Shown here in pieces: positions 1 through 4,462 of a stretch of DNA of 5,241 bases (position 1 is its first letter; every line of letters begins with the position of its first letter). Below the pieces are notes generated by a model. That model had not been told where the DNA came from and did no database searches. It was given only the letters and a program-made list of their open reading frames with translations. Position numbers and translations under genes: made by a program. The DNA comes from an uncultured Collinsella sp. (GTDB taxonomy: Bacteria > Actinomycetota > Coriobacteriia > Coriobacteriales > Coriobacteriaceae): positions 1 to 5,241 of the forward strand of contig CAJKEF010000109.1 of the NCBI GenBank assembly GCA_905198825.1, in the 5' to 3' direction.

Positions 1-1
1 C

Positions 2-1195
2 TCCAAACCCGCACTCGATATCGATGAAGGCGACGACGTCAAAAAGGGCGATCCATTCTCGCGTCTGCTGGCCATCATCTCCGAGATTCTGCAACCGGTT
101 CTTGGCGTGCTTATGGCCGGTGGCTTTATCAAGTCGATGCTCGCGCTCTGCACGGTTGCCGGTTGGCTTGCCAAGGACAGCAATACGTATGTGACGCTCT
201 CGGCAATCGGAGATTCGGTCTTCTATTACTTTCCGCTAATCATTGGCTGGACGTCGGCCAAGAAGTTCGGACTTAAGCCCGTTATGGGAATGGCGCTCGG
301 CGGTATCCTCGTCTACCCGACGCTCGTTGCCCTTATGGGCGGAGATCCGCTCTACACGCTCGGCGCCGGCACGGTCTTCGAGTCCAATGTCTACGGTGAT
401 ATTTTTGGCATCCCACTGATCATGCAGAATTACTCATCGACGATTCTGCCTGCGATCTTTATCGTCTGGATTGCCTCCAAGGTACACAAGGCCCTTTCTA
501 ACGCGCTGCCCGCGCTTGTGAGCTCGTTCTTCTCCAACATCCTGACGCTCCTCATTTGCGGCATCCTTGGCCTGCTTGTGGTCGGTCCGGTCATGACGGT
601 CCTCTCCAATATCGTTGCCCAGATCATTCTGATGCTCATCAACTTCCAACCCGCCATCGCCGGCTTCGTCATCGGCACGTTCTGGAGCCTGCTCGTCATG
701 TTCGGCCTGCACTGGGGTATCATCCCGCTGTGGTTTCTCGATGTCGCAACCTACGGCTATGACCTCATTAACCCGCTCGTGTATGCAGGCGGTTGTGCCA
801 TCGCCGGCGCTGTGCTTGGCATGATCATCCGAACCAAGGACTCCGAGGAAAATGCTGCCGTCAACATTCCCGCCCTTGTCTCTTCGATTTTCGGTGTCAA
901 CGAGCCTGCGCTTTACGCCATCTTGCTGCCGCGTAAGCGCCTTATGTGGGCAACCTTTATTTCCGCTGGTGTAGGCGGCGCCATTGCCGGCCTCATGGGT
1001 GCCAAGCTCTATGCCTTCGGCGCCTCCGGCCCGCTCGGTTTCCCGAGCTTTATTAACCCTGCCGGCATCGACACGGGCTTTATCGGCCTTGTCATCTCCG
1101 GTGTGGTCGCTTTCGTTCTGGCTCTTGTCGCCGCTATGGTGATCGGTACCAAGAAGGACGAGGGCGGTAAGGCACTCAACATCTCGGTGGACTAG
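2..1195 (+). CDS. PTS beta-glucoside-type EIIBC, 3' part (EIIC domain)
   Basis: The open frame is entered in progress and gives 397 visible residues to a TAG stop; the start codon and the EIIB domain lie outside the window. The first ~20 residues are a charged, Gly/Asp-rich linker followed by DPFSRLLAIISEILQPVLG, the usual opening of the EIIC membrane domain. The rest is about ten hydrophobic segments with family hallmarks: FYYFPLIIGWTSAKKF, the YSST segment, GLHWGIIPL (His at visible residue 237) and GVNEPALY (Glu at visible residue 301), equivalent to the conserved GxTEPA loop at the sugar site. EIIC moves the sugar through the cytoplasmic membrane while EIIB phosphorylates it. The HWG motif favours the aryl-beta-glucoside branch over the sucrose/glucose branches, but the exact substrate cannot be read. 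The protein ends shortly after the last helix, so no EIIA domain is fused at the C-terminus and EIIA must come from elsewhere. A 6-phospho-beta-glucosidase or antiterminator partner may lie upstream. Confidence 0.93.
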   Translation, partial: SKPALDIDEGDDVKKGDPFSRLLAIISEILQPVLGVLMAGGFIKSMLALCTVAGWLAKDSNTYVTLSAIGDSVFYYFPLIIGWTSAKKFGLKPVMGMALGGILVYPTLVALMGGDPLYTLGAGTVFESNVYGDIFGIPLIMQNYSSTILPAIFIVWIASKVHKALSNALPALVSSFFSNILTLLICGILGLLVVGPVMTVLSNIVAQIILMLINFQPAIAGFVIGTFWSLLVMFGLHWGIIPLWFLDVATYGYDLINPLVYAGGCAIAGAVLGMIIRTKDSEENAAVNIPALVSSIFGVNEPALYAILLPRKRLMWATFISAGVGGAIAGLMGAKLYAFGASGPLGFPSFINPAGIDTGFIGLVISGVVAFVLALVAAMVIGTKKDEGGKALNISVD

Positions 1196-1215
1196 TCTTT
1201 CTGCGCACTTTAACT

Positions 1216-1256
1216 AAATATGCCTCGGACGGCGACGTGCCGCCCGAGGCATATTT
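1216..1256. terminator. Bidirectional intrinsic terminator between PTS gene and lysR
   Basis: A perfect 13-bp inverted repeat, AAATATGCCTCGG at 1216-1228 against CCGAGGCATATTT at 1244-1256. The 15-nt interior can extend the stem, after one A-C mismatch, with CGGC/GCCG. The outer pairs are A/T, so each strand ends the hairpin in a U-rich run (ATATTTGTATT on +, TATTTAGTTAAA on -). It lies 20 bp after the PTS stop and about 60 bp after the stop of the convergent regulator, so it can terminate both. Confidence 0.9.
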
Positions 1257-1318
1257 GTATTATGTGCCGTTGTCAGCGTGTTTGCGGACACAGGTCTGCG
1301 GTTGTGGAGCAGCGGGGA

Positions 1319-2242
1319 TTATGACGGTCGTGCCGCGGTGGAAGATGTACGGTCGCCCTGCAGGAGCTGACGGTAGGGGAGGAAGCCGATGAACGAGACG
1401 ACCGCCTGCGAGTGCGCGGCGTTCCGCTTGAGGTAGAGCCTGACCTCGGAGGTCGTCGCGGGCTCAAGCGGCACCAGGGCTACCTTTCCGCTGGCAAGCG
1501 ATTCCGCCGGCTTGCGCATGAGGAATGAGACGCCGGCGCCGCGCGCGACAAGGGAGATGATGTTCTCGGCTCGTTTGCCGGTGAACGTAACACGTGGGCC
1601 AAATTCAGCTTCGCGACAAAGGGAAAGGACGAGCTCGCTTACGAACGAGCCTTGGGGAAGCATGAGGAAATTCTCGTCGATAAGGTCGTCTATCTCAACG
1701 GCGTCACGTTCGGCGAGCGGATGGTCGAGCGGAAGGACGGCCACGAGCCGGTCGGTCGTAAAGGGAATCTTTTTGAACTCCGGCTCGATGGCGCCGCCGT
1801 CACGGATGAAGGCCAGGTCAATGTCCTCGTGCAGGAGCATGCGCTTGAGTGTGTCGCCCTCGCCCTCGATGAGCTCAACAGAATATGAGGGGTTCGCCTG
1901 CTGAAAATCGATGACGGCGTCCGTGATCCCATAAGGGGCCATAATGGGGATAGAACCTACGGTGAGGTGCTCGAGCGGCTCACCTGCGCCTATTTGAATG
2001 GCGGCAAGATAGCGGTGCTGAAGCGTCGCAATTTTTTGCGCATAGGGGAGGAGCGCTTCACCTTGCGCGGTGAGTGTTACGTGGCGCTGGCTTCGATCGA
2101 TGAGCTTGCAGCCGAGTTCGTGCTCCATTGCCATGATGTGCTTGGAGAGGGTTGATTGCGACATGAAAAGCAGTTCCGCCGCATCAAGAAACGTGCGTGA
2201 CTGCGCTAAGATGGCGAATTCGCCAAAGCGGCTGATATCCAT
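1319..2242 (-). CDS. LysR-type transcriptional regulator
   Basis: A complete 307-residue protein, the normal length for the LysR family. The N-terminal winged HTH is clear: residues 1-17 form the first helix, and residues 18-36 (FLDAAELLFMSQSTLSKHI) carry the classic A-A-x-L-x-x-S-Q-S-T-L-S-K signature. It is followed by the wing region LIDRSQRHVTLTAQG near 47-61 and the linker helix to about 85. A periplasmic-binding-protein-like effector domain starts near HLTVGSIP (residues 92-99) and includes DIDLAFI and a conserved LPLDHPLAE segment. About 15 polar C-terminal residues look disordered. The start is supported by GGAGG 7 nt before ATG. It lies 36 nt downstream of the deformylase-like gene with no obvious terminator between, so the two may be co-transcribed, divergently from the MFS exporter. 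LysR proteins often act on divergent promoters, which makes the exporter a candidate target; the effector is unknown. Confidence 0.95.
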   Translation of the reverse strand: MDISRFGEFAILAQSRTFLDAAELLFMSQSTLSKHIMAMEHELGCKLIDRSQRHVTLTAQGEALLPYAQKIATLQHRYLAAIQIGAGEPLEHLTVGSIPIMAPYGITDAVIDFQQANPSYSVELIEGEGDTLKRMLLHEDIDLAFIRDGGAIEPEFKKIPFTTDRLVAVLPLDHPLAERDAVEIDDLIDENFLMLPQGSFVSELVLSLCREAEFGPRVTFTGKRAENIISLVARGAGVSFLMRKPAESLASGKVALVPLEPATTSEVRLYLKRNAAHSQAVVSFIGFLPYRQLLQGDRTSSTAARPS

Positions 2243-2244
2243 AG

Positions 2245-2254
2245 GGAGGCCTCC
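2245..2254 (-). promoter_or_regulatory. lysR ribosome-binding site inside a palindrome
   Basis: GGAGG (minus strand, + positions 2250-2254) lies 7 nt before the lysR ATG and fixes that start. The site is half of the 10-bp perfect palindrome GGAGGCCTCC. With no loop between its halves it cannot fold on itself as a simple intramolecular hairpin, so the palindrome may have no function. Confidence 0.6.
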
Positions 2255-2278
2255 GGTACCCTCATTTTGGCAGGTGGC

Positions 2279-2689
2279 CTAAACCACGACGCCATTGCAG
2301 TGGTCGATTTCGTGCTGGATGATCTCGGCGGTGTAGCCCGAGAAGTTTTTGATGCGGTGGACGAAGTTCTCGTCCAAATACTCCACCTTAATGCGGCGAT
2401 AGCGGGTACAGGGACGCTCGCCGATCAGCGAGAGACATCCTTCGCTCGTCTGATAGGCATTGACCTGCTCAAGAATTTGAGGGTTGTACATCAGGAGTGT
2501 CCTGTTGCCGTCCTTTACGCAGATGATGCGTTTGCGCACGCCGATCATGTTGGCGGCGAGGCCCACGCACTCGCGCTCATGCTCGTGGAGCGTATCCAGG
2601 AGATCCTGCCCGGTCGCGGCATCGTCGGGTCCCGCGTCTTCGGAAGGCAGACGCAAAAAGAACTCGGATTTCATGATGGGCTTAATCAT
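2279..2689 (-). CDS. def: Peptide deformylase-like metalloprotein (short, 136 aa)
   Basis: Peptide deformylase removes the formyl group from the initiator Met of nascent proteins in the cytoplasm. All three family motifs are present: motif 1 GLAANMIG (residues 43-50), motif 2 EGCLS (83-87) and motif 3 QHEIDH (125-130). The metal ligands Cys85, His126 and His130 and the catalytic Glu127 are intact. Two things are unusual. The motif 1 glutamine (GLAAxQxG), which contributes to the oxyanion site in canonical enzymes, is Met48 here. The protein is also 136 residues against roughly 160-190 for canonical enzymes and ends just after motif 3, without the usual C-terminal helix. This looks like the short AANMIG-type paralogue that I recall from gut Firmicutes and Coriobacteria, so it may be an accessory deformylase or have another amide substrate. 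ATG at 2689 is chosen because GAGGAG sits 6 nt before it; the longer open frame has no ribosome-binding site. It is probably the first gene of a def-lysR unit. Confidence 0.88.
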   Translation of the reverse strand: MIKPIMKSEFFLRLPSEDAGPDDAATGQDLLDTLHEHERECVGLAANMIGVRKRIICVKDGNRTLLMYNPQILEQVNAYQTSEGCLSLIGERPCTRYRRIKVEYLDENFVHRIKNFSGYTAEIIQHEIDHCNGVVV

Positions 2690-2695
2690 GGCGGG

Positions 2696-2733
2696 CTCCT
2701 CATGTCTTATGCTTTCGTGGACTTTTAATAATA
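2696..2733 (-). promoter_or_regulatory. def -10 candidate and ribosome-binding site
   Basis: On the minus strand, TATTAT (+ positions 2728-2733) matches the -10 consensus at five of six bases, in the most A/T-rich patch of the intergenic region. It would start transcription about 30 nt before the def ATG. GAGGAG (2696-2701) is the ribosome-binding site, 6 nt before ATG. No convincing -35 box is found 16-18 bp upstream, so the promoter half of this call is weak and the RBS half is strong. Confidence 0.4.
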
Positions 2734-2819
2734 GCGCGGAAGGAAAGCTGTGCGTCCGCGTTACAATCTTTCGACGTTGGACCATGTTGCCAGATTCGTC
2801 GTGTACGGCGTCTGGCGTA

Positions 2820-2848
2820 AGTCTAGGGCTCATTTTTCGCCCTGGACT
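2820..2848 (+). promoter_or_regulatory. Inverted repeat / leader hairpin 1 of the MFS gene
   Basis: AGTCTAGGGC (2820-2829) pairs with GCCCTGGACT (2839-2848). This gives a 10-bp stem with one G-T wobble around a 9-nt T-rich loop. No U-run follows on either strand, so it is not a standard terminator. It may be an RNA hairpin in the exporter leader, or a DNA operator for the neighbouring LysR or MarR-like protein. Confidence 0.55.
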
Positions 2849-2849
2849 G

Positions 2850-2889
2850 TTCCTCTGGGGCGATGCGACTGTCGTTCCAAGAGGAAGGA
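2850..2889 (+). promoter_or_regulatory. Leader hairpin 2 overlapping the MFS ribosome-binding site
   Basis: TTCCTCT (2850-2856) pairs perfectly with AGAGGAA (2880-2886). Past a single bulged A (2879), 2857-2864 pairs with 2871-2878 (eight pairs, three of them G-T), closing on a 6-nt loop. The 3' arm contains AGAGGAA of the purine-rich Shine-Dalgarno stretch AGAGGAAGGA (2880-2889), so ribosome access would be reduced when it is folded. The final GGA (2887-2889), 5 nt before the start codon, is outside the stem, so sequestration is partial. Confidence 0.55.
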
Positions 2890-2894
2890 AATGC

Positions 2895-4310
2895 ATGGGG
2901 AGCAAATCTCAGCAACAAGTTCAAGTAGCGCCATCGGCCACTGCGGCGATTCTCGTCGTAATGTATATTGCAGCCTTTGTTGCCGCGTTTAACGAGAACA
3001 TCATTAACGTGGCGTTGCACGACATTATGGCGGCCTTTTCGGTGAGTGCCACCACGGCGCAGTGGCTCGTTTCGGGCTACATGATCGTGACGTCGATCTT
3101 TACGGCCATCATGGCCTTCCTGTCCGGCCGTTTCTCGACGCGCAAGCTGCTGTTTTTCGCATGCGGATGCATGGTCGCCGGCGAAGTCCTGTGCCTGTTC
3201 GCTCCGTCATTTAGCGTTTTGCTGCCAAGCCGTATTTTGCAGGCTGCAGGATCGGGCATCTTGTTCCCGCTCATGATGAACGTGGTGCTGTCTTGTGCCC
3301 CGCGTGAGAAGCTCGGTCTCTATCTGAGCCTGGGCGGAGCCTGCATTACGCTGGGGCCGGCGTTTGGACCCGTGATCAGCGGTCTTATGTGCACGTTGTT
3401 TGGCTGGAGGGCGGTGTTCGTAGTGCCGCTGGTGGGCGGCATTGCGGTCGCAGCGGCGGGCGTTAAGCTTGTTCAGAATGTCGGAGAGCGTTCGAACACC
3501 ACGCTTGATATTCTGTCGGTTGTTTTGCTCGCCGCCGGTATTACGGCATTTGTGTATTCCGTAGGCGAGTTCTCGACCAATCTGATTGCCGGTATCGTGA
3601 CGCTTTTCGCTGCCGTTGTGCTGCTCGGCCTGTTTGCGGCCCGCCAGCTCAAGCTCGAGCATCCGGTGCTTAACGTGCGTCCCATGGCGAGCGTTCGTTT
3701 TTGGCCTGCGTGTCTGCTTGTGGTGGTGTCGATGATGACGACGTTCTCGATGAGCGTTTTGTTGCCGCTCTATTTTGAGGGCGCATACGGCATGACCGCA
3801 CTTATTGCGGGCTTGCTCATTTTGCCGGCGATTGCCTGCAACGCCGTGACCTCGATTGTGGGCGGACGCGTGATGGACGCCCGTGGCGCATGGCCGCTGC
3901 TGCCGATCGGCTTTGCCCTGATTGCCGTGGGGCAGACTGCCATCTCGATGACGGCGGCAAGCATGAACATCGGTGTCGTCGTGGCGCTGACCGTTGTGGT
4001 GTATGCCGGAGTCGGTTTGGTGCTGAGCCCCTCGCAAACGGCCGGCTTGGAGACGCTGCCTGCCGCTGAACATCCTCACGGAACGGCATTGCTTAACACG
4101 TGGAACATGATTGCCGCATCGTTTGGCCCGTCGCTGTTTATCGGCCTGCTCTCGAGTTCTGCGGCGACTGCCGGTGTCGCTGGCGCTGCGACGGACGTTG
4201 CCCAGGCGATTGGATTTGCAGCTGCCGTGCGTGTGGCGGCTGTAATTGCCGTGGTCGGGTTCGTGGCGTCGCTGGTGTACGCTCGTCGCGAGTCGCACAT
4301 GTCGCATTAA
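2895..4310 (+). CDS. MFS multidrug exporter, DHA2 family (EmrB/LmrB-like)
   Basis: A 471-residue, highly hydrophobic protein, consistent with the 14-helix, proton-driven DHA2 drug exporters of the cytoplasmic membrane. Helix 1 begins near residue 16 after a short polar N-terminus. Family landmarks are NENIINVAL (33-41), AQWLVSGYM (55-63), a motif A-like loop SGRFSTRK (77-84), motif B around RILQAAGSG (113-121) and the antiporter motif C GPAFGPVISG (154-163). The motif A loop lacks the usual Asp, as in LmrB-like members. Substrates cannot be inferred. ATG at 2895 is chosen because AAGGA lies 5 nt upstream and the protein then begins like its relatives. The same frame stays open for more than 400 nt upstream, but that stretch is antisense to def plus the leader and has no ribosome-binding site. 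It is divergent from def-lysR and upstream of a MarR-like gene, both typical regulatory settings for a drug pump. Confidence 0.93.
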   Translation: MGSKSQQQVQVAPSATAAILVVMYIAAFVAAFNENIINVALHDIMAAFSVSATTAQWLVSGYMIVTSIFTAIMAFLSGRFSTRKLLFFACGCMVAGEVLCLFAPSFSVLLPSRILQAAGSGILFPLMMNVVLSCAPREKLGLYLSLGGACITLGPAFGPVISGLMCTLFGWRAVFVVPLVGGIAVAAAGVKLVQNVGERSNTTLDILSVVLLAAGITAFVYSVGEFSTNLIAGIVTLFAAVVLLGLFAARQLKLEHPVLNVRPMASVRFWPACLLVVVSMMTTFSMSVLLPLYFEGAYGMTALIAGLLILPAIACNAVTSIVGGRVMDARGAWPLLPIGFALIAVGQTAISMTAASMNIGVVVALTVVVYAGVGLVLSPSQTAGLETLPAAEHPHGTALLNTWNMIAASFGPSLFIGLLSSSAATAGVAGAATDVAQAIGFAAAVRVAAVIAVVGFVASLVYARRESHMSH

Positions 4311-4370
4311 TGTGTGCACATAGATTCTGCAGCTAGATTGGATGGCGACACCATAAACTAATGGACGTTT

Positions 4371-4448
4371 TGCCGAGAGGCATGAATGTTTAAAGCGCAA
4401 AGAGTGCGCGACGGGCCCCGCGAATGGGGCGATGATGCCCGAGAGGGC
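4371..4448 (+). promoter_or_regulatory. Array of four small hairpins in the leader of the MarR-RGG gene
   Basis: Four perfect-stem hairpins follow one another. They are TGCC-GAGA-GGCA (4371-4382), GCGCA-AAGAG-TGCGC (4395-4409), GCCCC-GCGAAT-GGGGC (4415-4430) and GCCC-GAGA-GGGC (4437-4448). The first and last share a GAGA (GNRA-type) tetraloop. The last ends 4 nt before the AAGGAG ribosome-binding site (4453-4458). An alternative fold pairs 4414-4418 with 4445-4449 and 4427-4430 with 4437-4440 and excludes hairpins 3 and 4. This fits a structured 5' leader such as a riboswitch or autoregulatory site, but I cannot match it to a named class. The upstream part of the gap (4311-4370) shows no clear promoter and no MFS terminator. 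Confidence 0.45.
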
Positions 4449-4462
4449 CAAGAAGGAGTCTC

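Noticed and set aside
1512..1904. A 130-codon + strand frame opposite lysR
   Set aside because: Its Ser/Arg/Met-rich product is typical of a reverse-strand shadow and the opposite frame is an unmistakable LysR protein.
2267..2728. A 153-codon + strand frame opposite the deformylase-like gene
   Set aside because: It has no ribosome-binding site or recognisable motif, whereas the minus strand encodes all three deformylase motifs.
2762..2767. TACAAT as a -10 box for the exporter
   Set aside because: It matches five of six bases, and a start near 2774 would include both hairpins, but no -35-like sequence lies 16-18 bp upstream, so it is left as a possibility only.
2484..2894. Upstream extension of the exporter reading frame by up to 137 residues, including an in-frame ATG at 2784
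   Set aside because: Most of the extension is antisense to the deformylase-like gene, has no hydrophobic or family character and no ribosome-binding site; the start at 2895 has both.
2690..2905. N-terminal extension of the deformylase-like gene by 72 residues
   Set aside because: The extension covers the divergent control region, has no deformylase features, and the ATG at 2689 has a well-spaced GAGGAG.
3207..4451. A 414-codon open frame on the minus strand opposite the exporter
   Set aside because: Its product is an Arg/His/Gln-rich string with no domain pattern, as expected opposite a high-GC membrane-protein gene, while the + strand product has clear DHA2 motifs.
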